From Nematostella vectensis (Eukaryota > Cnidaria > Anthozoa > Actiniaria > Edwardsiidae): 64,000 nucleotides of DNA. Below the pieces are notes generated by a model. The model was not told where the DNA came from. It did not search any database and worked only from the letters and a program-made list of their open reading frames with translations. Numbering within the stretch: the stretch's first letter is position 1; every line of letters starts with the position of its first letter. The translations under genes and the position numbers were made by a program. The stretch is taken from contig NC_064048.1 in assembly GCF_932526225.1 (NCBI RefSeq), positions 211,340 through 275,339 of the forward strand. Reading direction: 5' to 3'. Below are positions 21,499 through 33,654 of this stretch, one piece after another.

Positions 21499-22594
21499 TT
21501 AAGCATCATGAGGCAAAAATTGTGCAATTACGTGATTTGCCTTATCTACTATCATTTTCATGATTCCTGAATCAAAGAGTTTCTTCCTTAAATTGGCAAT
21601 ATCAGTTTCATTTAATGAATCATTAGAGTGATTCAAATCCAAGACACTTTGAATGCCATCATTAAATGTTGTAAACTGTTTTAACAACAAGTTGTGCAAC
21701 TACCTTAGTATCACATGCCGATACCAAAGTAGTCATTCCACATTTGTTGCAAGTGATTTCAACTTCTTTATTGATGTCTTTTAATGACGCATTACAGACG
21801 TCAGCCATATCCTCAATTTGCTCAATGATGGTGAACTCATTGGTGTTGAGGAACTTTGCATCGTCAAAAATGCGCACCCTCAAGTTTTTGAAGTGGTATG
21901 TTTTGCCAACATTTACTTTGTTTATGGCATCTTCCCAAAGAACTATCTTAATGTTTTCTGTTTGGTCTGCAACATATGCATCAACTTTATATTTTGGCAT
22001 TTCTCTTATTAGAACCTTTTCTTTCACATTATCTTTTTGATATACTTTGCCTTTGATGTCAACCTTCTGATACACATCTTTTGACAGTGCTTCTTCTATT
22101 GTGCAGAGTCTGTTCATCATTGTATTTAAATGGTAATGAACAAGGTGCAATTTTGGCTTCCTTAGAGATGGTAAATTCATCAGGACCTCCACTATGATAT
22201 CTCAAGACCCTCCACTATGATATCTCTTAGTGGCCTTCCTCTTAGTGGCTTCGGAATCAGAGACTTGAATCTTGAAGTCAAAATAGCTTAATGTCGAGTT
22301 TGAGGCAGATTCTACATCACTCAACAGGTGTACATATCCTTCAATAGATGTATCTAAACAGAACAAATTGAATATAATATTAGAATATACAAATGTAATA
22401 TACACCAAAACACAAAAATTCTGCTCATATATATGTATCCTTTGTATATGTCCAATATATAATTATATCAGGGAGCAGAATTTTTGTGTTTTGGTGTATT
22501 TCTTGATGAAGCATATTTTTGAATATGAAATATCATTAGCGTATAAACAATGAAAATTGTATGTTAAATATTTACCTGGATTATCTTTCGACAT
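21499..22594 (-). pseudogene. RPA1-like single-strand DNA-binding protein of a Helentron
   Basis: Exon 1 is 22594-22576 (MSKDNPG, donor GTAAAT); exon 2 starts at 22353 after TTTGTTTAG. The readable order is an OB fold (DTSIEGYVHLLSD; YFDFKIQVSD), then a second OB-fold stretch (VDAYVADQTENIKIVLWED), then a Cys-zinc motif starting CNKCGM, and a C-terminal piece at 21699-21499. This is the order of RPA1, and animal Helitrons/Helentrons carry such genes. A 23 bp tandem duplication near 22180-22225 and at least two further shifts break the frame. Confidence 0.75.
22401..22498. repeat. Perfect 26 bp inverted repeat (hairpin)
   Basis: Arms 22401-22426 and 22473-22498 are exact reverse complements, with a 46-base AT-rich loop. 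It lies in the first intron of the RPA-like gene. It could be a short MITE or a recent foldback. Confidence 0.85.
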
Positions 22595-22909
22595 GTTGAA
22601 AGTCTTGATAGAGATCAAAATCTGAAAGTATAAAAAAGTTATCAATTAGAATTAGATGATAAGTAAAAAAATGAAATGGTAAAAAGGCAATTATAAAGAA
22701 ATACTTACTTAAAACATATATATTACTAGTTTTGATTTGAATTATTGCATATAAAACTGATTGCTGAGTAGACAAGATTGGTCTTACAATTTCATAATAC
22801 AATGACCTAAATGTATAATCCCCAAAAATGTTGTTGATCATCAGATAAAGCAAATATGGTATTCATTTAGACAAACATAAGCATGATATCAATATAAATT
22901 TAATTAAAG

Positions 22910-23855
22910 CAGTTAACTAAGGCACAAATGGGCTTGTGATCTGAAAAGTAGGTCTCTGAAACCTGGAACTGTATTTCTGATTCAGACAAATTAGTATAAA
23001 CGTGGTCAATACAAGTGTTGCTATCTGTAGTACTACATGAAACTAGCTGTCTATAAGTATTCTGTGTTATGAAAAAGTTATAATGTGATGCACGACGCGA
23101 TTCATTAAACCAGTTGACATTGAAATCACCAATAAAAATGTTTATTTTGAGTTGGTAGGGAGTCTAGTATCTCTTGTATAGCATTACATAATACTGTTAC
23201 TGATACTGCTGGTGAGCTGTATACTCCCACTATTGTAATATGAGGCATGATCATAAATCTCAAAATAGTTATTTCCACACCATGTCTATTACTACTAAAG
23301 GGATATCCTGGGTAATAGTCAAGACGGCTATACACTACTGTACCTCCATATGGTCTTACATTTGGTCTTGTTGTACCATCATTTCTGAACAATACATAGT
23401 TTTCATCATCTAATAGATATAAATTATCATTTTCATGTTGAGAAAATCTTGTTTCTGAAAGAATATTTAAATCGGTGCTTATGACGTATGTCATCTATAT
23501 GCTTGTGCAATGATCTTGAATTGAGAAAACAGATTTTAATACTAGCTTGAGGTGCTTCATATATGGGACTAACAGAAAGTGACAGTTTTCCTTCAGTTCT
23601 CAACCGATACATTTCAGTTTGAACTTCTGCATTGACAGCTATTTTACTTTCACATAAGTCAGTTATAAATAGACCATCTATAGTGGTTACTCTACTTAAT
23701 CCTACATAATGAATGTGAGGAATGGCTCTTTTAGTTTCAAAATTTACTACAATTCTACTTTCAGTATCGCCCTGTGATCTATGTATTGTTTTAGCAGCGG
23801 CAGTTCTAAGTGGAAATTGTTTTCTCATTACATGTACAGATCTTGTTCTACCCAC
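22910..23855 (-). pseudogene. Helentron helicase C-terminus plus endonuclease domain
   Basis: 23855-23433 carries the end of a Pif1-type helicase (AAAKTIHRSQGDTESRIVV, IHYVGLSRVTTIDGLFI). It is followed by a LINE-derived endonuclease: ISTDLNILSETRFSQ, YGGTVVYSRLDY, then GDFNVNWFN, DHVYTNL and SDHKPI down to about 22910. A helicase joined to an AP endonuclease is the hallmark of Helentrons (Helitron2). Frameshifts near 23480 and 23130 split it. Confidence 0.82.
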
Positions 23856-24014
23856 AGCAAATTGAGTGGAAACCGGTTTGATTGGTGTCCATGTTTACTC
23901 AATACCCTCTTTGTATAACTGTCTATTATCATGCCTGTTTTTTTGACCAACATCAGCATGATCAAACTCTACCCATATAATACCTGATGTTTTGTCTGTC
24001 TGATGTATTTGTAT

Positions 24015-24800
24015 TCATTTTATGACACTGCCAGCACCATTGGTCATACCAACATCATTTCTAGTGTTTAGCGATATCTCTGTTCTTTCACCGACTGCTA
24101 AGTGCAGAACAGAATGCAGTTGTTTTGTTTTTCTAGGATCGTTAGGTATTTGTTTTAATATTTTGTCTCTAAGTTCTTCTGAATCTGTTCCAATGACAGT
24201 GTCCAATGACAGTGTTATGTGCTTTAATAGAGTATTTTGGACCTTGAAGAGCAATATGAGCTTTATCATTGAAGTCATTGACTTTAGCATTTTGAATAAA
24301 CAAATGAGGTGCATCTTTGGGATACTGAGCACTAGTGTGGTTAAGAATTCTTTCCTTTAATTTGATTATACACTCTTTAGTATGATTTCCTTCTCTTAAT
24401 CTCTATTCAATAATTCTGCAAAGTCTTTGCTTTCCCTCTGTCGCATGATTTCTGTAAGTTCAAACATCTTGAAAAGTTCTTGCCATACATTAGGCGCAAG
24501 AACACCATACTCATCGTTATCCATGTCTTTAAATATATAACCGTCCATTACAAGTTGTAGTTGAAACAAATCTCCTATAGCAACAATACTAACACCACCA
24601 AACGGTATTGCCCTTTATATTATATGCTGCTTTCCCTGTGGGTGCTAACATAAGTATTTTTTGTTTCGGCAAAATTAACACCAGGTCTGGTGTTGTAATA
24701 TTTCAAAGCAGCTTGGTATAAGGCTTTAGTAACATGTGATTTACCCACACCTGCCCCACCGCTTAGAAAGCAGTAAAATGCCTCATTAGAAGTTTTTATT
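24015..24800 (-). pseudogene. Helentron Pif1-like helicase, N-terminal half
   Basis: Walker A is readable at 24761-24738 (FLSGGAGVGKSHVTKA). It is followed by VSIVAIGDLFQLQLV (Walker B neighbourhood), IMRQRESKDFAELLN near 24410, and LHLAVGERTEISLNTRNDVG with TNGAG at about 24100-24040. The order is that of Helitron helicases. Several stops and shifts are present. No Rep (HUH) domain is visible upstream, where DIRS-like sequence begins. Confidence 0.8.
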
Positions 24801-25440
24801 AAATGTTATACATGGTAGAAAAATTCTTTTTGCTCCTTATTCAATGTCTAATTATCTAATTATCCTAGTCTTTGCTCGTTTTTTAGTTTTGCTACATGAT
24901 GTTTTCTGAGGATGGCCAGAAGAGACGCGCAAGAAAAGGCGTATGTTTATTCAGCCACCCTGGAAGATGTGAAGATGAGATCCGACACGCTCGGAGGGAG
25001 TCAGGTGCAGCGTCTATAAACTGATATAATTGATTGGAGACCCTGTAAGGGCTAAGATCGCAAAGGAGGCTTCATCCATCCTTAAAGAAGGGGCTAAGGC
25101 GAGTTTTGGTGAACGCCGTTTCCCTCCAAATAGCCGTCAGCCTTAAATTAGAAATAGGGCCACGCCTTTGGAAAGGGTAAGCGTTAATATAATGTATGAG
25201 TGATCATTAAAATTCATTTTCTCGTGTGTTTGACCACATTCTATCTTTGTTGCCATCTCTTTTGTTAACTCTGGAAGGGACCTTCTCTGTGTCTCATTCT
25301 GGGCTGGCTTCGGACTTCTAGGGTCAACGAAAGGTTTGTGTTCCCTTTCTCTTGTTAATAATCCCTTCGTTTTTTCTGCGTTTTATCTGCAGATTTCCCC
25401 TACTTTGTTCAAACAGCGGCTATACTAGGTTTCTACTAAC

Positions 25441-26206
25441 ATGGTCAGCAAAATACCCTGGTGCAGTATCAAGGGGACCCAGCCTTTCGTTGGCCCTCAG
25501 GTCTCAAGTTCCATGGTTGTGCAGAATCCTGTTTTGGCAGATATGGAAAATTTACGTTTTCGTAATTCCAAGTATTACAAGGCGGGATCCATTCATGGAG
25601 AAGCCCATGTGTGGTATGAGCTTCAAAATTACCCTTAAAATGACAAAGAAAGTAGTAAACATTAACACCTTCCTTGACAATGTTTTTAAAGTTAACTCCA
25701 TGGAGGCTTTGGGTATTCGCTAGAAGCTCATTTTAAGGGTAATTTTAAGGGGAATCTTATAATTCTTACCTCCCACCCTCCATTGAGTTGGAAAACGCAC
25801 ATATTTGCACGACCTTTTCCTCCTTCATCGCTGATACCATCTTGGGCTGGGTTGCAGCGGGAGTAGTGCTGATCTGGGGGAAAGTGGGATCTACCCCTCA
25901 ACATATCGTCCTCCCGCTTACAGCCGAGCCTACTAAGCTATCGATAAGAAAAAAGCATATCAACACGTTTTGCTTCACCCGGACTCATACAAGTTTTTTT
26001 GTTTCAAGTTGATGGGATTTTATTTCACCTTTCGTATGTTGCCTTACGGCTGGAAGGCCAGTGCATTTCTGTACCAAAACCTCGGCTTATTTGTGACTTG
26101 GGCGGCACGATCGCTTGGTGTACCTGTACTTCAATACATTGACGATCGACATGTTGGACAGTTGTTTACGCAACAAAACTATCACGGCTTCCAGATGCAA
26201 AACTAG
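25441..26206 (+). pseudogene. DIRS-like reverse transcriptase remnant
   Basis: Pieces at 25441-25638 and 25760-26012 (FIADTILGWVAAGVVLIWG) precede the core at 25970-26206: FCFKLMGFYFTFRMLPYGW and LGVPVLQYIDDRHVGQL. The variant YIDD in place of YADD and the spacing fit DIRS-type RTs. Stops and shifts make it inactive. Confidence 0.75.
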
Positions 26207-26376
26207 CGGAAGCAACTGCGTATATTGTATGCTCCTTGTTAACTGATATTTTATTAATCTTGAGAAATCTCAATCCACACCATCCACTTCGGTGCGGTTT
26301 CTGGGTTTTCTCTCAAATTCTGTGAAGCAAGCGTTTTTAATCCCGAAGGACAAAAAATTCAAGTTCAAGCTGCTCC

Positions 26377-26964
26377 GTGAAGAGAGTCAGTTTCTTTGAA
26401 AACGCTTCAACGTTTTGCAGGGAAGGCGGTATTGCTATAGCTGGTTGTAAGTTTCACCTGCTTGAGGTGATTATGGCTATCATGGGCAGACCTTCCATAA
26501 AGTTGACTGATTTCCTTAGAGCTGAAATTGAATATTGGCGTTTCATAGATATCGGAGAGAGCATTCTACATTGGAGATCGGAAAAGCATGCTATTGTTAA
26601 GCTGTTCTGTGATGCATCTCTTCGTGCTTGGGGCGGTGTCCTTGTAATAGGGGACTTTAGAGATCAGAGATTACTGGCGAGAGAACGAGCCTGGCCAATT
26701 CTCGAGCCAGGTCAATTTTCTTGAAGCGAAGGCTTTGAAGTTGTCTTTGAGTCGTTCAAATGGTAAATCCGTAATTCTAGGATGGATGGTCATACTGATA
26801 GCTCATCGCTTATCGGAACGTGGGAAAAGGAAGGTGGAAAGGCTCGTGAGACTAACCAGACCGTTAAAGAGGTGTTCCAGTGTTGTCAGCGGTCTAACTT
26901 CGACATTAATTTACAGTATGTCCCCTCCGCCGAGAACCCCGCAGACGCTCCCTCTAGGGCGTGA
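26377..26964 (+). pseudogene. DIRS-like RNase H remnant
   Basis: 26377-26724 contains LTDFLRAEIEYWRF and LFCDASLRAWGGVL (catalytic Asp region). 26782-26964 contains IGTWEKEGGKARETNQ and ends VPSAENPADAPSRA, the usual RNase H end. A frameshift near 26722 separates them. Confidence 0.75.
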
Positions 26965-27376
26965 TCGGACTTCCCGCCACGGGAAGTCCGCCACGCTTGG
27001 GCCCTGATTGGCATCCGAGGTCGTTACAATGGGATCTTTGGGCTTTCCGTTGCGTATGTTAGACTCTAGTCTTACGTTTTCTTGGAATTTGTTTTGTCTA
27101 GACTTCCAGACCGCGGAAGCCAGCCAGGAGATGTCCTGCATGCTTATTCCCTAATGATGCTGATGCTGTGTTTTGCCAAGCTTGTGGTACAACTGTTTCC
27201 TTGGTTGTGTTACCTATGGCGAAGTCATATACCAAGCTGCACTCCTGCAACCGTTTCAGGTCGGGACGGAATATTCTTTCCGGTCGTGGCAAAGCTTGTC
27301 AATCAGATTGTAATCCAAAAATGGGGTATGAATCAACACAAGGTTGAAAAGTATGTTGAACGCTTCTCTGAAACAG

Positions 27377-28610
27377 AGTGGTTGCGCTGACGTTTCGAAC
27401 GTTAGCCCTTCGTCGGAGCAAAAGAACCTGAATAGGATGGGGGAGTAGTTTTTATAGTGTAATGTGCGAACAATAGGCAGTGAGCCGGCGCCGCGCGCGC
27501 GGTCTAACAAAGGAACAAGGAACAATAGGCAATTAGAGCGGGGCGCGCTAAAGAAATTGTGGCGGTAAACGTTGCACGAAAGAGTAAGATTCCAACACGT
27601 CATAAATGTAACACGGACGATTTCATTTAACAACTTATCTGCGATAAAGACGGTACTAACGGTGATGACGGTATGTCGGTAATGACGATAGTGACGAAAA
27701 TGACGGTTGCTGCGATAAACAACAGGAAAAAAGCTAAATACAAAAAAGTTACACAAGCAGGCTGAATGTTCTATAAAGTACGGCGACGTTACGTCTACAG
27801 ATAATTTTACGAATGCTAGCAAATAGACAAGTGGTGGACTGAGTGTCCTGGGAGGTTAAAATGCCTAGAAACTGGCTTTGAATGTGCAACGGTTGATAAC
27901 ATCGTTGCGGTGTTCACAAAAACGTGTGCCGAGCATGCGACCGGTTTCTCCGATGTAGATCATACCGCAAACTTTACAAGAAATACAAATGAAATTGCTA
28001 GTGGTGCATGTGATATGGTCCGTAACAGAGCACGACACCCCATTGGGTCCGATAATGCGGGTGGTAGGAGCGATGTAATCACAAGTTGTACATCTCTTTT
28101 TAGATTATCGGGGGTCAAGGTGCTTCTGACAAAAGAGGAAAGTATATTCTTGTCACGGCGGAAAGAGAAGAGCGGAGGCTGAGGAAAGGTAGCGGCCTTT
28201 TCAGGGTCTTCTTGTAGAATCTTAAAGTTCCTAGAGACTAAGTGCTTAATGGCTAGGTTAAAGGGATGAAATGTGAGAGAAAAGGGAATTCTATCCTCAC
28301 TTTTAGGCCCAGAGGGTTGCAATGCAACAGAGCGATCAACAGAACGAGCGCGATCGAGAGCGACAACATAAGCAGGATAACCACGGTCACTAAAGGATTG
28401 ACACATTCTCTCAGATTGTGAGTGAAAGTCTGAGTCATCGCTGCAAAGTCGGCGAAGTCTGAGAAACTGAGTTAACATGTTTTGGATGAAAGGAAGAAAA
28501 GAGAAGATAACTGTGAGTCAGTGGGCTTGTTGTACACTGAAGTGGCTAGGTGATCATCCTTGATGGAGAGTGAAATATCCAGAAAGGTGACCGAGGTCTC
28601 AGATATTTAA
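27377..28610 (-). mobile_element. Penelope-like element, 3' part
   Basis: From 28610 downward: FLDISLSIKDDHLATSVYNK and a KPTDS segment (RT palm/thumb), then the frame 28478-27960 with QFLRLRRLCSDDSDFH and FSDRGYPAYVV. A GIY-YIG start (CGMIYIGET) lies near 27960, then HFNLPGHS in another frame, then SDEGLTFETSA at about 27400. The RT thumb followed by a GIY-YIG endonuclease is the Penelope layout. Frameshifts at about 28490 and 27955 and a missing 5' half make it a dead copy. Confidence 0.8.
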
Positions 28611-28633
28611 AGATAATATATACAGATAGATAA

Positions 28634-28915
28634 TTAAATCCAGTGCACTGCACCTGAGGCCGAGTACCAGGTAATATTAGACGGGAGGCCTTTCTTCACC
28701 AGTACCCAGTCAAACATGTCAGTAGTATAGGGCTTGGCGGTTCCAGCGCATTTCTCGAAAATGCGCTCGAACCAAGCCAAGTCTATACTACTCACCAGCG
28801 GATTCCATAATATGGTAACAGTATATGTTGTTTTCATATTTTTGAATAAATCAGTGGATTCCATACTGTGGTAACAGTATATGAATAGATCAGTGGAAAC
28901 TATATGTTTTTTCAT
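28634..28915 (-). other. Unrecognised frame between Penelope and polymerase remnants
   Basis: A 93-residue minus-strand frame whose lower part (PLVSSIDLAWFERIFEKCAG, then VLVKKGLPSNITW) looks like real protein, while the upper part comes from a repeated ccatactgtggtaacag sequence. It may belong to the virus-like element that contains the polymerase fragment. I do not recognise the family. Confidence 0.35.
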
Positions 28916-29179
28916 TTTATGGAGACAATATGTTTTTAATTTTATGGAAACTATACATTTTCTTTTCTTTTATGGAGACTATATATTTTTTTCGTGCGGT
29001 GTGTGCTGGTTTCATTTTATGATACCATCCTATAGTTACGGCTGTTGCGTGACATTCTTGGAATTTTAATTCTTAGGAGCGAGTCAGGGAATTCCCCGCT
29101 GGTGAGTCTGGGCATGTCTACTGTATTTAGGGACTTTCCCGCGAACAGGTCTGAGCATGTCTACTACTAAACTAGGGGT

Positions 29180-29354
29180 TATTTTTTAATACTTTCGGTG
29201 CGTTTGGACGATTGGGAGTGGTACTCAAGTGAGTCGGAGTCGCTTGTATCACTGTCTGACAAATCTGACGATTCAGACTTAGTCTCCTTGTATATGGTCT
29301 CTAGGTAGCTGGTTGGCTTTTCCTCTGGTTTAAAGTCTGTCGTCTTATCGCTCA
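29180..29354 (-). CDS. Short acidic/Ser-rich protein next to polymerase remnant
   Basis: A minus-strand frame from ATG 29354 starts MSDKTTDFKPEEKPTSYLE and has a run of Ser-Asp pairs (SDLSDSDTSDSDSLE) and a basic end. About 58 residues, in the same direction and just downstream of the DNA polymerase fragment. No family recognised. Confidence 0.4.
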
Positions 29355-29479
29355 TATGCTTTAGGTAAGTAAGTTGGTTTTAAGTAGTTTGCGTATATTA
29401 AAAATATTCCTCAAATATGCTGCGTTGATGTTCTATACCTTCTCCAAACTGGTGGATGCCGGTATGTGTCAAGTAAAGA

Positions 29480-30310
29480 TTCATCTGTCAAATGCGTGAT
29501 CGGGGTTATTGTATAGTGCCCGTAGGCTAGACTTTTGATTCCGTCTTTTGATATATATACCTTTTATCATCGAAACAGCTGAGTGACACTTTCGTACCTT
29601 CCTAACTTATGGTTTTGGCTTCTGATGGTCTTCATTTTGTGGTGCATCCGTCTGTCGTCCATTTATGTATTTTTATAGTCTTCATGCTTGATATTAGTCT
29701 TAATTACATTCTTTTTTTATTCCCTTTGCTGTCTTTCCTCCTGATTGGTCGCTTTTCACAAAGCTGTATATTTTGGATCGCAGTCCGTCGCAGACAGGGA
29801 TTCCGGTAGCCGCGTCTTTGAACTTGCCGATGACCTTCTTGTTGATTTCATTGAAGTATGTGGAGCTCTTTGGGTAGTCACTATTGTCAAATCTGTCTTT
29901 GTCGTTCCAGAAATCTTGGCACACATCTTCTGTCTCTATCTCGTAGGTCAGACTGTCTGTATCGGTGAATAGTAGCCTCGCCTAGTCTCCGTACTTCTCT
30001 TTGATGTAGTTGTAGTGGAAGTCGTACATCAATAAATTGCTGAGGTCTAGGATGCACATACGCACATAGGCCGGCCTGTTTAGAATCATTGTCTCTTTGA
30101 TTTTGACGACGGCCTGTTGAATATCTTACTACTCACATAGGAGGGCTTGCTAACCAGTTTGAGTAGTTTCTTCACGTCAGTCACCAATCGAACGTCTACC
30201 CTTTTTCGTAGGTCTTTTTCAGTTTGGAAAAGTCTTTCTCAAATGAGTTTTTGGCGTTCTTACGTTTTTCAGTGTTGAAGTCTATATACTGCTTTAGCCA
30301 TGGTGATTGG
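29480..30310 (-). pseudogene. Protein-primed type B DNA polymerase remnant (Polinton-like)
   Basis: Pieces in order on the minus strand: [11 protein letters not shown] and YVSSKIF near 30200-30130; YDFHYNYIKEKYG near 30010; LLFTDTDSLTYEIE (the DTDS catalytic motif) at about 29960; then the frame 29924-29700 with KVIGKFKDAATGIPV and GGKTAKGIKKEC; then VTLSCFDDKRYI near 29580. The family is the protein-primed polymerase B of Polinton/Maverick and related virus-like elements. Stops occur in several places and the 5' exonuclease part is not present, so this is an old broken copy. Confidence 0.72.
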
Positions 30311-31618
30311 TCGAATTCTAACACTCGATGGACTCTGGTTATCGTGATGATTTGGTGTTCCTGCTTGAAGAGGACCTAAGTCACACAAACCTTGAGCAGC
30401 TCCTTGGATCCATTGGATTGTTTGCCCACCAGGTTGGCACTCTTGATCTACTCAATGAGGCCCTTGCAGATTATGGCCCCGAGGAACATCAAGGTGACAT
30501 CATTTTTAGGTAAATTATAATGAAATTAAAGACTATTCAACCCATATATTGGTCATTTCAGTAACCCAAGTCCCTTCCCTCCATCCAATTCAATTGCAAT
30601 TATAATGTAAATAACTACTTAAAAATATCAAATGTTTATTGTTTTCTAGGATGTGTTGGTAGAGAGATCCAGAAAAATTCCTCTGATTTCATAAAGCGGG
30701 GAATACGCGAAGAAGATATTGCCAAGCACTATAATGAGTGTCCTGGATACGGTCGCAATGTTGTTATCAAATTTGCAACATTCTTCCAAGAAAGAATTGA
30801 TGTGCGTTGGGATTTTCAATCTCTATAGCAGTGACAATAATGCTATAGGTATAGTGGTTACTTACTTCGCATGACATATTCTGTTTTCTCAATTAATAAA
30901 GTAAATAATTGATTTATTGCAGTTTGCCCAAGAAATGCTAGATGGAAATTCATTTATTAGAGATTTTGGCACAAGGCAAGAGATTGTCAGTCTTGATGAT
31001 GCGGAAGGCAAGTACAGTACACAACATGCAAGGGGCTGTCACTTTAACCAAGTAAGGTGACTGTGCAGTGTGGTAGCATCTGTCTCACAGAATGTAGGCA
31101 TGCAGTCCAGGTCCACGTACACGTTGTTGTTAGGACAAATGCAGTCCTTCTGGAATGTAACAAATCCTGTCAATGAAGCATATGGTATGAGCCCGTATGA
31201 GCTGTAAAAAAAGTGAATCTTATTAGCAATTCATTTATTTCAAGCCACTAATCCGAAGAAAACTGAACAAAATAAATAAATAAAAATCAAAAAATTTCTT
31301 CACTTGTGTGGATTTGAGTGGCATCTTCTAGAAATAAATGATTAACCTACATTAAACATCTTGTTTTCCTATTGGTCTTTTCAGAACTTAAAGCTTTCCT
31401 GGAGGAGTTGCTGGAGAGCTGAATGTTGCAAAAAAAAAACAAATTGGTATCCAAGTTTAAACAGCTGTCAAGTGTAGCTGTCAAGAAAAAAAAGAGAGGA
31501 CGTTCAGCTGATGATGACCAGTTTTCCCATAATGCTGCAAAGCTTCAGCATGAATTCTTTTTCAAGGTCAGCATTAGATTATGTACTTTTAATCAATTGA
31601 TATAAATACTTATCTCCT

Positions 31619-32074
31619 GATCTCCTGAGGTGACTAAAACTGTATACTAATAGTCTTGACAAGCTGAGGATATGCTTACGGTATGTGGTTAATGTTGTAA
31701 GAATTATAAGAAAAAAGGAATTGAAAATCAGTCTCTTGGGGACCTGTCTTTGTTCCAATTTACCATCACACTCTTAACTGCATTTACCCCGTTTCAGATT
31801 TTTGAAGACTGGAACACTATTGAATTGACTCTGAGGGAAAGAATTTGATCTCCTGAGGTGACTAAAACTGTATACTAATAGTCTTGACAAGCTGAGGATA
31901 TGCTTACGGTATGTGGTTAATGTTGTAAGAATTATAAGAAAAAAAGAATTGAAAATCAGTCTCTTGGGGACCTGTCTTTGTTCCAATTTACCATCACACT
32001 CTTAACTGCATTTACCCCGTTTCAGATTTTTGAAGACTGGAACACTATTGAATTGACTCTGAGGGAAAGAATTT
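31619..32074. repeat. 228 bp tandem duplication spanning a 3' splice site
   Basis: 31619-31846 is repeated at 31847-32074 with about one difference. Each copy includes the acceptor ccccgtttcag and the start of the exon FEDWNTIELTLRERI. Only the second copy continues into the full exon. Confidence 0.92.
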
Positions 32075-33654
32075 GTGAAGAAGACGAGGATGTGATGATT
32101 GACATTCATGAAATAAAAGTTAGTGGAAACAGGAATAAGCTTCAAAATGGGTCTCTCAGGCTATTGTTAGAAAAAGTTGCTTTACAGGACACTAACGTTG
32201 CATTTATTTGCTACACATGTACAAGCAAAGACAGTTAAATGTGGCACTCCCTCTGTTCCAATCAGCTGAGATGATGAAAAGCTCATGTTTCCACCACGCA
32301 AAATCGTGTACCAAATAAATGTTCGTAGTTTTACATAGCTTTTGGGTATAGCTTTTGACATATGTTGGTAGAATTAATGAATATTTTTAACAGGTTCATG
32401 ACTACTGACATGTTTACTTCACAAGACACAAAATTTAGAGCTGCAAGCTTTTAACTTTTTTGTACAAGATTTTTGACACCTATTGATTAAAACACTGATG
32501 ATTTTTTTGTGTACATGTGTGCATAAACTATTCATGGATTAATATTTTGTTTTACTTGTAATTCAGTGCAAAGAATGGGGATTCCTCCTTCGGAAAATGT
32601 TTGGGATGCACCTGGGTACAGGTGGCTATCTTCACCAACAGTGGAACACAGTGCAATGCTGTTGAGAGGTTTCAGGTCTTTTGCCAAATATTCTGGTCAG
32701 GGATTTGAAGCCTCTCATAAGCTCCATCGCCAGCTGTACTCAAAAGCATCAAACCATGACTCCTCAGGTCCAGGCCAGTCAAGTAAGCACTGTAACATAG
32801 TAGCATGGTCTTATTAATATTATAATATTACAGTGGTGGCCGTCAGGCTGCTTGAATAAAATAGTTTACTAATTATAATTAAAAGTCACTAGAGGGTAGA
32901 CTATTGGCTTGCATGGTTGTTTACCGAAAATTAGTATGCACACTTGACTGGTGGCTACATCTGCTAAATAGAGGTGGCAGAGTGCCTACTGTAGCATAGA
33001 AAATTCAAAGATGCCTTTTTTTGGAATAAAAATCTGTGTGTGAATTTTCACTGTTTTTTTTTTGTGTGTATATACAGTGGACCAAATACTGACTCACTGG
33101 TATGCCTCTCGAATGCTGCATTTGAGATACAGCTTCAGACAAGCAGTAGAGTGCATCGAACAAGGTAAGCTTGTCATTGAAAAAGAGTGATAAAAGTCAT
33201 TTTGCGACGAGATGTAAAGCAGGTAGTAGTCTCATACAAAGCAATTCATTAACATTATAAGACAATTTGATCCAAGTTCATACCTCCAAATAAGGGATTG
33301 ACAAATTGCTAAACACCCCAAATATCTCACTTAAATTTTATTGTTGCAATCAGGGAAGAATAGGTTCAGGTTCAGGGGCTGTGGCTGGAAAAAGGATGAG
33401 CATCAACAATGCAGTGATGAAGAGAAAGTGTGGGTCATCACCATTGAGAAGCTATTCACAGACCTCTTTGGCCATGATAAGCTAGCATACCACTACGACA
33501 AGGATCACGGGACCAGTGTAGATGAGACCTGTGCACCAGACGTTGTGGCTTATGATCATGATGAGTGAGAGGACAACTACTCCACCATTTTGAGAAAGGT
33601 AAAGCTCCCTCCAAGGAAAAAGAACAGGCTACCAAAAATGGCCTCTTTACCTCC

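Larger units (their letters stand above)
24950..27290 (+). mobile_element. Degenerate DIRS-like retrotransposon
   Basis: Plus-strand order: a gag-like tail (AKEASSILKEGAKASFGE at about 25050-25120), an RT N-terminal part, the RT core with YIDDRH, then RNase H. Many stops separate the pieces. No tyrosine recombinase belonging to this element was found next to it. Confidence 0.72.

Noticed and set aside
25352-25723. 123-residue plus-strand frame overlapping the DIRS-like RT
   Set aside because: Out of frame with the recognisable RT pieces and without motifs.
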